Below, in pieces: positions 8,474 to 16,768 of a stretch of 64,000 nt of DNA. Each line of letters begins with the position of its first letter. The first letter of the stretch is position 1. A program made the translations under genes and the position numbers. This DNA is from Citrobacter tructae (GTDB taxonomy: Bacteria > Pseudomonadota > Gammaproteobacteria > Enterobacterales > Enterobacteriaceae): assembly GCF_004684345.1 (NCBI RefSeq), contig NZ_CP038469.1:4526001-4590000 (forward strand). Direction: 5' to 3'. The notes under the pieces were generated by a model that was not told where the DNA came from, did no database searches, and saw only the letters and a program-made list of their open reading frames with translations.

Positions 8474-9934
8474 CTATGATTTTTGCTCAACTATATATTC
8501 AGCATCGTCGTTGGGTTCATATTTAGCAATGCCTATACCGGTTGCTGCCCATAGCAGCGCAAAGATGACCCCGCTGTAGCATAAGATTGCCCAGGGCAAA
8601 TAATCGAGAGTGGTGACTCCTAGCATGGTGGCACAATAAACGCCGGAAGCTGACCAGGGAATAATAGGTTCGACGACGGTCCCGGCATCTTCTGTTGTCC
8701 GCGAAAGGTTTTTTGCTGCAAGGCCTCGCTTTTTATACTCGTCTTTAAAGGCGTCACCGCATAATAGCAGAGGCAAGGTACCGTTTGCCGTGCAGGCGCA
8801 AATGGTGAACGTGGTGACAATGGTGGTGGCGACCAGACGAAATGTAGACTTAACCCCTTTTGTTAGCGCGTTAATGACGGTGTGCAGGGAGCCTGTGGCG
8901 CTCATCGCCCCGGCAAAACTAAAGGCGCTGAAGACGGTCACGAAACTACTAAACATAGAAATTGCGCCACCGCGCTCGAGCAAGCGAGAAACATCAGATG
9001 ACAGCGCAGGGATACTATCGCCAGTGAGCATCGCGAGCTTAAAGCCACTGACCACCGATTCACCGACCGAGGATGCTGTGAATGCCTGAAAGACTAACGC
9101 CAGAATCATCGATACGATGGTTGACAAAAATAACATAGGGATCGGTGGTTTCTTTGACAGCGAACCGTACAAAACGATAATCGGCGGCAGCAGTAGTAGG
9201 ATATTAAAGTGATAAATCTGGCCGATAGCGTTCATCAAATGGGTAATATTTTCAGGCGCACTTGATGAGGCATCAATACCCATCCCCATATAACTGTAAA
9301 TAATACAGCAGATAACAAAACCAGGGCCGGTAGTCCACAGCAGATGCCCGATATGTGAGTACAGGTTTACGCCTGCTGCCAATGCGGCCATATTTGTTGA
9401 ATCAGAAACTGGAGAGAGTTTATCGCCAAACCAGCATCCTGATACGATAGCTCCTGCTGCGATAGGAAGCGATACATTAAGCCCAATGGCGACGCCAATC
9501 ATGGCAATTCCGACGGTACCAATCGATCCCCAGGATGTCCCGGTACAAACGGAGATGAGCGCACCCAGCAAAAAAGCAGAAATATAGAAATATTGTGGGT
9601 TAATCCACTTCAAACCATAATAGATCATCATGGGGATGGTGCCTGACACCATCCATGAGCCAATTAAAAAACCGATACTTGCGACAATCAGTATGACAGG
9701 CAGTGCCTCAGATATTTTATTACAAATAGATTGTAGAATATCATCCCACGTATAGCCGTGCGCGATAGCGATAAATGAGGCGGTTGCTGTTCCCATTAAA
9801 ATCATGGGTTCTGCACGAATATTAAAAATAAAATATCCGATACTAATCCCGCCGAGCATGACTACCATGGGTAACACTGACCAAAAGAAGGATAATTTCT
9901 TTCGGTTGTTTAGGGTACAGTTTTTGTGTTCCAT
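8474..9934 (-). CDS. NhaC-family Na+/H+ antiporter
   Basis: About 486 residues with 11-12 hydrophobic segments, an inner-membrane ion-coupled antiporter of the NhaC family (includes Na+/H+ and malate-lactate antiporters). I start at ATG 9934 (MEHKNCTLNN), preceded by GGGATGGA; an ORF extension to 9970 is less likely. Family motifs visible are GTSWGSIGTVGIA, SGCWFGDKLSPVSDSTNMAA and ENLSRTTEDAGT-like AKNLSRTTEDAGTVVEPIIPW. Because NhaC relatives near amino-acid lyases may instead carry organic substrates, the transported ion or metabolite is uncertain. It sits between melR (upstream) and the C-S lyase (downstream), all on the minus strand. Confidence 0.85.
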   Translation of the reverse strand: MEHKNCTLNNRKKLSFFWSVLPMVVMLGGISIGYFIFNIRAEPMILMGTATASFIAIAHGYTWDDILQSICNKISEALPVILIVASIGFLIGSWMVSGTIPMMIYYGLKWINPQYFYISAFLLGALISVCTGTSWGSIGTVGIAMIGVAIGLNVSLPIAAGAIVSGCWFGDKLSPVSDSTNMAALAAGVNLYSHIGHLLWTTGPGFVICCIIYSYMGMGIDASSSAPENITHLMNAIGQIYHFNILLLLPPIIVLYGSLSKKPPIPMLFLSTIVSMILALVFQAFTASSVGESVVSGFKLAMLTGDSIPALSSDVSRLLERGGAISMFSSFVTVFSAFSFAGAMSATGSLHTVINALTKGVKSTFRLVATTIVTTFTICACTANGTLPLLLCGDAFKDEYKKRGLAAKNLSRTTEDAGTVVEPIIPWSASGVYCATMLGVTTLDYLPWAILCYSGVIFALLWAATGIGIAKYEPNDDAEYIVEQKS

Positions 9935-10146
9935 AATTCCATCCCAATAGTTAATGGTTATACAAATCAAATAAATCCCTGCTACAGGTCATCCAATAAT
10001 TGAATGACGTAGTGACTCGCGTTGATGGCAAATGTTATTTTATTTACTGTATCAGGTTCTCTATTCTTGACTTGTTGTTTTGACGGTTATCTTCGCGTAG
10101 TAATATAAAAAGTTGTTCTGATGATACGTTATTTCTCCACATAAGG

Positions 10147-11067
10147 TTAATGGTTCCGCCGCTGTTGGCTGAGTTTGCGATATTGCTGCGGCGGCATACC
10201 AACGTATTTATGAAATGAGCTATAAAAACGACTACTGGAGCGAAAGCCTGCAATCGTGGCGATATCGAGTATGGTTTTATCGGTATCACTGAGCAACGCA
10301 CGCACATGGTTGATACGCATGGCGGTAATATACTGTTTCATGGTCAGTTGCATCACCCGGTGAAAAATGCCCATCGCATAGTTTGGGTTGAGTTTGACGT
10401 GTTCGGCAATGGCATCAACTGTCAGCAGTTTGTCGCAGTTAGCGGCGATAAACTCAAGCATCTGGCTTACGTAAAATTGTGAATGTCGTGAAATACTGTT
10501 CTTTTGGGTACGTGATGTTTTATTACCCAGTAAAGGTTGCCAGCCTGAAAGACTAAACCGCTTGAGCATGAGGGCAATTTCATCAATAGCCAATTGGCGA
10601 ATCTGTTCGTTATCGCTGTTGAGTTCACTCTGCCAGCGCTGAACTTCAAATGCGCTGAGCTGCTGTGACGCTGATGAAGTAATGACCATTCCGTGAGTCA
10701 CATGATTAATCAGTTCTCTGTCCAACGGCCAGGATAAAAACAAATGCATGGGCAAGTTGAAGATCGCCATTTGTTTACAGTGCCCAGGATCGGTGAGTTG
10801 ATGAGGTGTACAGGCCCAAAATAGTGTGATGTAGCCCTGTTTACTCCGTACCACTTCGTCATTGAAAAGGTATTCAACGTCGCCATCAAACGGAACATTT
10901 ACTTCAACCTGACCGTGCCAGTGGCTGTATGTCATGGCTAACGGCGCCCGCAATTCGACATCCATACGCTGATACTCGGAATAGAGTGCCAGCGGGCTAC
11001 GCGTCTTTTTTTCATAACTGCGGCACATATGTGGGTCATGTGGCAGTTGCGGGATACTTTTAGCCAT
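10147..11067 (-). CDS. melR: MelR-type AraC-family regulator, without melAB beside it
   Basis: 306 residues, closely matching my memory of E. coli MelR throughout: SHWHGQVEVNVPFDGDVEYL in the N-terminal cupin-like effector domain and VKLNPNYAMGIFHRVMQ and FRSSSRFYSSFHKYVGM in the two C-terminal helix-turn-helix motifs. MelR binds melibiose and activates melAB. The start at 11067 gives MAKSIPQLPHDPHMCRSYEKK; the later Met14 aligns with an internal Met of E. coli MelR. The divergent position that melA occupies in E. coli is held here by a CigR-like gene. Either mel genes lie elsewhere or this copy now serves the downstream nhaC-like and C-S lyase genes 212 bases away. Confidence 0.85.
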   Translation of the reverse strand: MAKSIPQLPHDPHMCRSYEKKTRSPLALYSEYQRMDVELRAPLAMTYSHWHGQVEVNVPFDGDVEYLFNDEVVRSKQGYITLFWACTPHQLTDPGHCKQMAIFNLPMHLFLSWPLDRELINHVTHGMVITSSASQQLSAFEVQRWQSELNSDNEQIRQLAIDEIALMLKRFSLSGWQPLLGNKTSRTQKNSISRHSQFYVSQMLEFIAANCDKLLTVDAIAEHVKLNPNYAMGIFHRVMQLTMKQYITAMRINHVRALLSDTDKTILDIATIAGFRSSSRFYSSFHKYVGMPPQQYRKLSQQRRNH

Positions 11068-11382
11068 GATGGGTGGATTCCTGAATAGTGAGTCTGACCG
11101 AGCGAGCGCGCCAAAGCATGAACATAGCTTAACCGAAAAAAAACGCCGTTTTCTCTCCGTTTTCGCGAAGTTATTCCCAAAAACTCAGATCGCCTGTTAG
11201 CCACATGAAGATCTGAGTTATCGGGAATAGCGGGTTAAGTCAACTAATCTCACAACACGGCGATGCCTTTTCTATCTGGGGACGGGACCGCTTTTTTGGC
11301 TCATAAATCGGAGTGATAGAGATGGCTGGCATTGAAGGAATATCGTATCTTTTTAAAGGTATCAACATTTAAAGGAATCATC
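11068..11382. other. Intergenic region between melR and the CigR-like gene with a long palindrome
   Basis: A 315-base stretch with no credible ORF. It must hold the melR promoter on the minus strand and the promoter of the secreted CigR-like protein on the plus strand. Its main feature is the inverted repeat annotated separately at 11173-11228. Upstream of the CigR-like start, AAAGGAAT forms a good ribosome-binding site at 11371-11378. Confidence 0.6.
11173..11228. repeat. Long inverted repeat (two-step palindrome)
   Basis: ATTCCC, three bases, AACTCAGATC (11182-11191), an 18-base centre, GATCTGAGTT (11210-11219), three bases, GGGAAT (11223-11228). Both the 10-bp inner and 6-bp outer arms are perfect complements. 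There is no U-run, so a terminator is unlikely; it could be a regulator target, a transcribed hairpin, or a remnant mobile palindrome. Confidence 0.7.
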
Positions 11383-11877
11383 ATGTCCAGGTTTCGTATT
11401 TTAGCAACGGCCTTCGTCGCGGTTGCTGCGATGACGATGTGTGCCACCCCTGTATTTGCCAACCCGGGTAATGGGAACGGTAACAGCGGCAATCATGGTA
11501 ATAGTGGTAACAAGGGAAATAGCAGTAACAGTCAGAAAGGAAATTCAGGTCAAAAAAATAATCCGCAATCTGAACAACGTAAAAATTACGGCAAACCAGA
11601 TCACGTTGATAGCGACATCACTTTTAATATGGCCAGGCAGTATGCTGTCAGATACGGTTTGACGGGGTACAAATCGCTTCCTCCGGGCATTGCCAAAAAC
11701 CTGGCGCGTGGCAAACCGTTACCTCCGGGTATTGCGAAGAAAAACGTTCCTGCATCGATGCTGAATCAGTTGCCGTATTACCCCGGCTATGAATGGCAGG
11801 TGGTGGGTGACAATCTGGTGCTGATCGCTCTGAGTACGGCGATTGTGACCTCCGTGATCAACGGGGTGTTTGATTAA
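11383..11877 (+). CDS. CigR/RcnB-family periplasmic protein
   Basis: 164 residues. ATG 11383 is chosen because AAAGGAAT precedes it and it begins a clean signal peptide (MSRFRILATAFVAVAA...VFA, cleavage before NPGNG). A low-complexity Gly/Asn/Ser/Lys linker (about residues 26-65) follows, then a folded C-terminal half with two copies of LPPGIAK (KSLPPGIAKNLARGKPLPPGIAKK), the hallmark of the RcnB/CigR family, and a hydrophobic tail. Salmonella CigR, from SPI-3, is described as an anti-virulence factor; the biochemical role is unclear. It stands alone, with its own terminator. Confidence 0.78.
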   Translation: MSRFRILATAFVAVAAMTMCATPVFANPGNGNGNSGNHGNSGNKGNSSNSQKGNSGQKNNPQSEQRKNYGKPDHVDSDITFNMARQYAVRYGLTGYKSLPPGIAKNLARGKPLPPGIAKKNVPASMLNQLPYYPGYEWQVVGDNLVLIALSTAIVTSVINGVFD

Positions 11878-11898
11878 CGGTTGATTCTGTGCGAACTC

Positions 11899-11929
11899 AA
11901 AAGGCCGCGACAATCATCGTGGCCTTTTT
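11899..11929 (+). terminator. Rho-independent terminator after the CigR-like gene
   Basis: GGCCGCGA, loop CAATCA, TCGTGGCC (one G-T wobble) followed by TTTTT at 11925-11929. Confidence 0.85.
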
Positions 11930-12128
11930 AATTACCCTGACCCGTCCTGACCTGGACCCATTGTGGATAAGCATGTCAGAATCACCTGAATCCATAGCGA
12001 ATTATTTTTATTTTTTTTCAGTCAACCGTTAATAATTCTGATGTGGATCGCAACCGCCAGTCAAATAGGTTGGATTCTTGAGGTGTCATCTCCATTATGT
12101 GCATTTTTCTTAACAAGGATTACGTTTT

Positions 12129-13325
12129 ATGAACATTCGGCCTCTCCTCGCCTTCACTTTTATCGGATTATTATGGGGCGCGGGAACATCACAAGGATAC
12201 ACAAAAGAGTGGAACAAAGAGCCGATTGCTGTTTTACAGCAAGGGGCTGAGGCGGGGGATGCAAATGCGCAGTTCTACCTCGGAGTCCAGTACTGTGAAG
12301 GTAAAGGGGTTGCGCGTGATGACAAGAAAGCCGTCGAGTGGCTGACCCGTGCGGCTGAACAGGGAAATCTTGATGCACGTTACTTTCTTGCCATAGTTTA
12401 TTTCGAGGGTGAAGGAGCGTACTTAAGCGACGACAAGGTTATTGAGAGATTTAGCCGTGAAGCCGAACAAGGCAATAAGCAAGCGGTCGAGTGGCTCAGC
12501 ATCGCTGCTGAACACGGAAACTATCTGGCGATAGAGTGGCTACATCAGGCTGTTGATAAAGGAAATCCTGATGCGCAGCATGTACTCAACAGTAAAAAGT
12601 CGCTGTCTGAGGGCTACAACACCATTAAGGCTTTGAGTAAAGCGGCTGAACAAGGAGATGCCAAAGCGCAGGGCCTGCTGGGTAGGCGGTACTTTGAGGG
12701 GCATGGCGTCGGTATGGATCGTAACAAAGCCCTTGCGCTGTTGAGCAAGGGAGCCAGCCAGGGCGATGCGCTGTCTCAGGGCGTGCTGGGCGTGATGTAT
12801 TACCTGGGGGAGAGTGTCGGCGTCACCCAGGACTACAAGAAAGCATTTGAGTTGTTTCATCAGGCGGCAACCCAGGGGGATATGCTGGCTCAGGGGATGC
12901 TCGGCATGATGTATTCAAAGGGTGAAGGAACCGCGCAGAACGATAAAAAAGCGTTTGAATGGAACCAGAAGGCTGCCGCACAGGGTGATGCCGGGTCTCA
13001 CAAGGAACTTGGATTGATGTACCTGGAGGGGAAAGGCGTCGCCCAGGATGACAAGAAAGCCGCCGAACATGTTGAGCTCGCAGCCAAAAAGGGAAGCGCG
13101 GAGGCTCAGGGGCTATTGGGCAGGATGTACCTGGAAGGGAAAGGGGTCGCTCAGGACTATGCGCAAGCCTATATCTGGAATGCTGTGGCCGTTGCCAACG
13201 GGAATTTTGATGCCCAGGCCGGGCTTGATGCTTCGCGGCAAAATCTTTCCCCCGCAGCCTTAGAAGAAGCTGATAGCAGAGCGCAGAAATCTTTTGAACA
13301 GTATCGCTATAAGCCGGAAATCTAA
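12129..13325 (+). CDS. Secreted Sel1-like (TPR-type) repeat protein
   Basis: 398 residues: a signal peptide (about residues 1-22, NIRPLLAFTFIGLLWGAGTS) followed by roughly nine Sel1-like repeats of about 36 residues with the pattern GDAxAQxxLGxxYxxGxGVxxDxxKAxEW. The array runs to about residue 370. The middle (residues about 100-160) is degenerate, with shortened units such as EQGNKQAVEWLSIAAEHGN. Sel1 arrays form alpha-solenoids that bind other proteins, often in envelope or host-interaction roles. AAGGAT precedes the ATG. No partner is encoded nearby and the gene ends at its own strong terminator, so it is a single-gene unit of unknown target. Confidence 0.85.
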   Translation: MNIRPLLAFTFIGLLWGAGTSQGYTKEWNKEPIAVLQQGAEAGDANAQFYLGVQYCEGKGVARDDKKAVEWLTRAAEQGNLDARYFLAIVYFEGEGAYLSDDKVIERFSREAEQGNKQAVEWLSIAAEHGNYLAIEWLHQAVDKGNPDAQHVLNSKKSLSEGYNTIKALSKAAEQGDAKAQGLLGRRYFEGHGVGMDRNKALALLSKGASQGDALSQGVLGVMYYLGESVGVTQDYKKAFELFHQAATQGDMLAQGMLGMMYSKGEGTAQNDKKAFEWNQKAAAQGDAGSHKELGLMYLEGKGVAQDDKKAAEHVELAAKKGSAEAQGLLGRMYLEGKGVAQDYAQAYIWNAVAVANGNFDAQAGLDASRQNLSPAALEEADSRAQKSFEQYRYKPEI

Positions 13326-13330
13326 TGCAA

Positions 13331-13362
13331 ACAGAAGCCCGCGTTATGCGGGCTTCTGTTTT
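13331..13362. terminator. Strong bidirectional terminator
   Basis: Perfect 12-bp stem ACAGAAGCCCGC / GCGGGCTTCTGT with loop GTTAT, then TTTA. It lies between the convergent Sel1-repeat and sigma-54 regulator genes. Confidence 0.9.
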
Positions 13363-13392
13363 AGCGATGCCAAAGCCAGTCGGGATGGCGAC

Positions 13393-15141
13393 TTACATCC
13401 CATACAGCTTAATTTTTCGGTATAGCGTGGCGATACTGATCCCCAGTTCTGTCGCCGCCTGTTTCTTACCCTCTACGCTTGAGCCAAAGCGCTGTAAGAC
13501 ATTTTCAATGGCAGCTCTTTCGGCTTGTTTTCCCTGGCTGGCCAGTTGGCGAGGTTGTGCCGATATCGCGGGTTTTCTGCTGTCTGCCGCCGTGAGCAGG
13601 TATGGAGGCAGGTGGCTGGCGTTGATCCCGGCGGCTTCTCCGCGCATGACAAAAATATATTCAATGACGTTACGCAGTTCGCGGACGTTACCGGGCCAGT
13701 GCCAGGCATACAGGCGGTTGATCACATCATCGGGCAGTTTTTGCGGTGGGCGCTGGTAGCTTGCTGAGAACTCGTCTGCAAAATATTGTGCGAGGACTGC
13801 GATATCCGCACGTCGTTCCCGCAGGGAAGGGAGTACCAGCGGGACCACATTCAGACGATAAAAAAGATCTTCGCGGAACTGATTATTCTCGACCATCGCG
13901 TTAATGTTTTTGTTGGTCGCCGCAATAATGCGTACATCAATTTCGATGGTGTTGTTCGAGCCCACCCGGGTAATCGCTTTTTCCTGCAGGACCCTGAGTA
14001 ACTTAGCCTGCAGGTGCAGCGGCATGTCGCCTATTTCATCGAGGAACAGGCTGCCGCCGTTGGCCAGTTCAAATTTGCCCATCCGTCCTTTGGGGTCCGC
14101 GCCGCTGAACGCACCGCGCACGTAGCCGAACAACTCGCTTTCCAGCAACTGTTCGGGGATGGCCGCGCAGTTGATCGTCACGAAAGGTGCGGTTTTACGT
14201 GGACTGCTCTGATGAATGGCAAATGCCACCACCTCTTTGCCCGATCCGCTCTCCCCGGTTACCAGCACGCTGGCATAGCTGTTCGCAATTTTTCCCACGG
14301 TACTTCTGAGCTGCTCCATAGAGGGGGAATGACCAATTAAACGCACCTGGGTATCGGACTCATAAGGCGGCATCGTCATGCTGCTCAGGTAGTCATGGGC
14401 GTCGCGGAAGATGATCATGGTTAACCGATCGTTATCTTGCGACGAGAGTGAAATTTGCTTGCACAATACATGATGTTTCTGACCTTCGAGCGTCAGCCAC
14501 GCTTCTTCATCGCCATACAAGCTGTCGCCAGTGGTTTCGATGGTGAGGGGTAATCCCTGAACTTCCCGGTTGAGGATGCGATCGGCGGAGTGGTTGGCAT
14601 GCCAGATGCGGCCATGACCATCAATCGCCACGACGCCGCGATCCATGGCATCGATCAGACGGCGGAATGCGCCCAGCGTCTCCTGTGCGCGTAAGCGCTC
14701 CAGGCATTCAAAGACTTTGCTCGAGATCATGACCGCGATTTGCTCAATGAAGGTGATGAATTTATCAATCTGACTGAGCAGCGTTTCACGCTGGGCCTGG
14801 GTCGAACAAATAATCCCGATCACCCCAATGACGCGATTATTGAGAAAAATGGGCGCATTCAAATCCAGCATTTCTGAACAATAGCGATGTTTTTCACAGC
14901 GCTGGCACAGTGGATGTTCGCCGGGATTTTTGATCAGTACCGTTTCGCGCACCTGCAGAACATGACGATAGATATAACCATTTTTGGCCACATTCTCATT
15001 GAGCATGTGCCGGTATTTCCCCGTACCCGCAATACGCATTAAAGATTCATCAATGATTTCAACATCCGTCCCGGTAATACCAGAAATAGCGTCAGCATAA
15101 TTACAGATATCGTCCTGAATATTACTGAGTACTGAAATCAT
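13393..15141 (-). CDS. Sigma-54-dependent transcriptional activator of the dpaL operon (YgeV-like)
   Basis: 582 residues with three parts. Residues 1-170 are a GAF-like sensor with a cysteine cluster (HPLCQRCEKHRYCSE) that could hold a metal; a PAS-like segment covers about 170-275 (AMDRGVVAIDGHGRI). The central AAA+ domain has Walker A GESGSGKE, the sigma-54-contacting loop as GAFSGA (usual GAFTGA) and Walker B SLFLDEIG. The C-terminus is a Fis-type helix-turn-helix (KKQAATELGISIATLYRKI). It is divergent from dpaL across 380 bases containing a -24/-12 promoter, so it is almost certainly the operon's activator, with an amino-acid-related signal inferred. Confidence 0.9.
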   Translation of the reverse strand: MISVLSNIQDDICNYADAISGITGTDVEIIDESLMRIAGTGKYRHMLNENVAKNGYIYRHVLQVRETVLIKNPGEHPLCQRCEKHRYCSEMLDLNAPIFLNNRVIGVIGIICSTQAQRETLLSQIDKFITFIEQIAVMISSKVFECLERLRAQETLGAFRRLIDAMDRGVVAIDGHGRIWHANHSADRILNREVQGLPLTIETTGDSLYGDEEAWLTLEGQKHHVLCKQISLSSQDNDRLTMIIFRDAHDYLSSMTMPPYESDTQVRLIGHSPSMEQLRSTVGKIANSYASVLVTGESGSGKEVVAFAIHQSSPRKTAPFVTINCAAIPEQLLESELFGYVRGAFSGADPKGRMGKFELANGGSLFLDEIGDMPLHLQAKLLRVLQEKAITRVGSNNTIEIDVRIIAATNKNINAMVENNQFREDLFYRLNVVPLVLPSLRERRADIAVLAQYFADEFSASYQRPPQKLPDDVINRLYAWHWPGNVRELRNVIEYIFVMRGEAAGINASHLPPYLLTAADSRKPAISAQPRQLASQGKQAERAAIENVLQRFGSSVEGKKQAATELGISIATLYRKIKLYGM

Positions 15142-15270
15142 GATATCTCTCCGGCGGGCAACGAATTTCTCAAGGGTAATGATAAATATGCGAATTAAGG
15201 CCAGGTTGGTTTGCGCGGAATCAATCTATTGCACTGTTTTTATATATATTTTTTGTTTTATCTTCCGCGA

Positions 15271-15293
15271 TCACACAATTTATCATTTGTGAG
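15271..15293. promoter_or_regulatory. Inverted repeat, candidate upstream activator site
   Basis: TCACACAA - 7 bases - TTGTGAGA, 8-bp arms with one mismatch, about 130 bases upstream of the sigma-54 promoter of dpaL, the usual distance for an enhancer bound by a sigma-54 activator. Proposed from position and symmetry only. Confidence 0.4.
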
Positions 15294-15424
15294 AATTTAT
15301 CAAAGTAACTCGATAAACTCAGTAACTCTTTTTTACTGCATTTGCTGGCGTACTATTTTTTAATTCGTTGAACTTAAAGCTGTTATTAAAAATATTCTCA
15401 TCATTTCGTCGTTTTATAAAAAAC

Positions 15425-15440
15425 TGGTAAGCATTTTGCT
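15425..15440 (+). promoter_or_regulatory. Sigma-54 (-24/-12) promoter of the dpaL operon
   Basis: TGGTAAGCATTTTGCT matches TGGYAYR-N4-TTGCW except at one -24 position, with GG and GC exactly 10 bases apart. Transcription would begin about 15450, some 70 bases ahead of the dpaL start. The divergent gene encodes a sigma-54 activator, which supports the call. Confidence 0.75.
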
Positions 15441-15521
15441 ATTAGGAAATACCGCTCGCTTAACGCTCTCTGTATGACACCGATTACAGGGAATGAAATA
15501 CCAGGACAATGAGGTTCTATG

Positions 15522-16748
15522 ATGCAGGAAAACGTATCGTTTTTTATCAACCAGACGCCGTTTACCGAACGCCCCGACGCGCCGCTGGCGCCGTTTAGTC
15601 GCCAGGAATTGGTAAAAGCGCTGAATTTTCATCGCTCCATTCCAGGCTATGCGCCAACGCCGCTGTATTCGCTGCCGGCCCTTTCGCAAAAATTGGGCGT
15701 TAAAAATATTTATCTGAAGGATGAATCTCAGCGTTTTGGTCTCAAAGCTTTTAAGGCGTTGGGGGGAGCCTACGCAATGGCATGCCACATCGCGGAATTA
15801 GTGGGTAAGGATATCAGCGAATTACCCTTCGACGTGATGACCAGTGACGAGGTGCGTCACGACCTGAAAACCGTGACGTTTGCTACGACTACCGACGGCA
15901 ATCACGGTCGCGGGGTGGCGTGGATGGCGCGACAGCTCAAGCAAAATGCCGTGGTTTACATGCCGAAAGGCTCATCTGAGCAGCGTCTGACCGCTATTCG
16001 CAATGAAGGCGCGACGGCTGAAATTGTCGATATGAACTACGACGATGCTGTACGTATGACCGCAGAGCAGGCTGAAAAACATGGCTGGATCGTGGTGCAG
16101 GATACGGCCTGGGAAGGGTACGAAAAGATCCCGCAGTGGATTATGCAAGGCTACGGCACCCTGATGCTGGAAGCGATGGACCAACTTCATCAGGTTGCAC
16201 CGACGCACGTCTTCGTTCAGGCAGGTGTGGGTTCATTTGCCGGGATGGTGCAGGGAATGGTGACGGCAGCCTGGGGTGACAATCGCCCGAAAGTGATTGT
16301 CGCCGAGGCGTTAATCGCCGATTGCCTCTATCGCTCAGCGCTTGCCAAAGAAGGCGATGCGGTGGCTGTAGGCGGGGATTTACAGACCGTTATGGCCGGG
16401 CTTGCCTGCGGTGAAGCCAACAGCATCGGCTGGAAACTGCTGCGTGATTATGCCGCCGCATTTGCCTCTTGTCCTGATGAAGTCGCCGCACTGGGGATGC
16501 GCATGCTAGGTAACCCGTTAGCGGGCGATCCACAAATTACTTCCGGTGAATCAGGTGCCGTGACCACTGGTCTGCTGGCACTGCTGATGACCTCACCTGC
16601 ATTGGCGCAAACGCGTGAACAACTGGGGCTGGATGTGCATTCGCGCGTGCTGTTGATAAGCACGGAAGGTGATACCGATCCGCAACAATATCTGGATATT
16701 GTCTGGGGCGGTCAGTACCCCGGCGTTAACTCATCCATTCCTGATTGA
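15522..16748 (+). CDS. dpaL: 2,3-Diaminopropionate ammonia-lyase
   Basis: 408 residues. A fold-type II PLP enzyme that splits D- or L-2,3-diaminopropionate to pyruvate and two ammonia, and also acts on D-serine-like substrates. Seen: the PLP lysine in RFGLKAFKALGGAYA (Lys78 from the second Met), TTTDGNHGRGVAW with the Asp implicated in D-isomer deprotonation, a glycine-rich phosphate loop (QAGVGSFAGMVQG) and SGESGAVTTG. Two ATGs are adjacent; ATG 15522 is 7 bases from the GAGG site and is preferred. First gene of a four-gene operon driven by the sigma-54 promoter. Confidence 0.93.
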   Translation: MQENVSFFINQTPFTERPDAPLAPFSRQELVKALNFHRSIPGYAPTPLYSLPALSQKLGVKNIYLKDESQRFGLKAFKALGGAYAMACHIAELVGKDISELPFDVMTSDEVRHDLKTVTFATTTDGNHGRGVAWMARQLKQNAVVYMPKGSSEQRLTAIRNEGATAEIVDMNYDDAVRMTAEQAEKHGWIVVQDTAWEGYEKIPQWIMQGYGTLMLEAMDQLHQVAPTHVFVQAGVGSFAGMVQGMVTAAWGDNRPKVIVAEALIADCLYRSALAKEGDAVAVGGDLQTVMAGLACGEANSIGWKLLRDYAAAFASCPDEVAALGMRMLGNPLAGDPQITSGESGAVTTGLLALLMTSPALAQTREQLGLDVHSRVLLISTEGDTDPQQYLDIVWGGQYPGVNSSIPD

Positions 16749-16768
16749 AAGTCATAACGGAGAAAACC

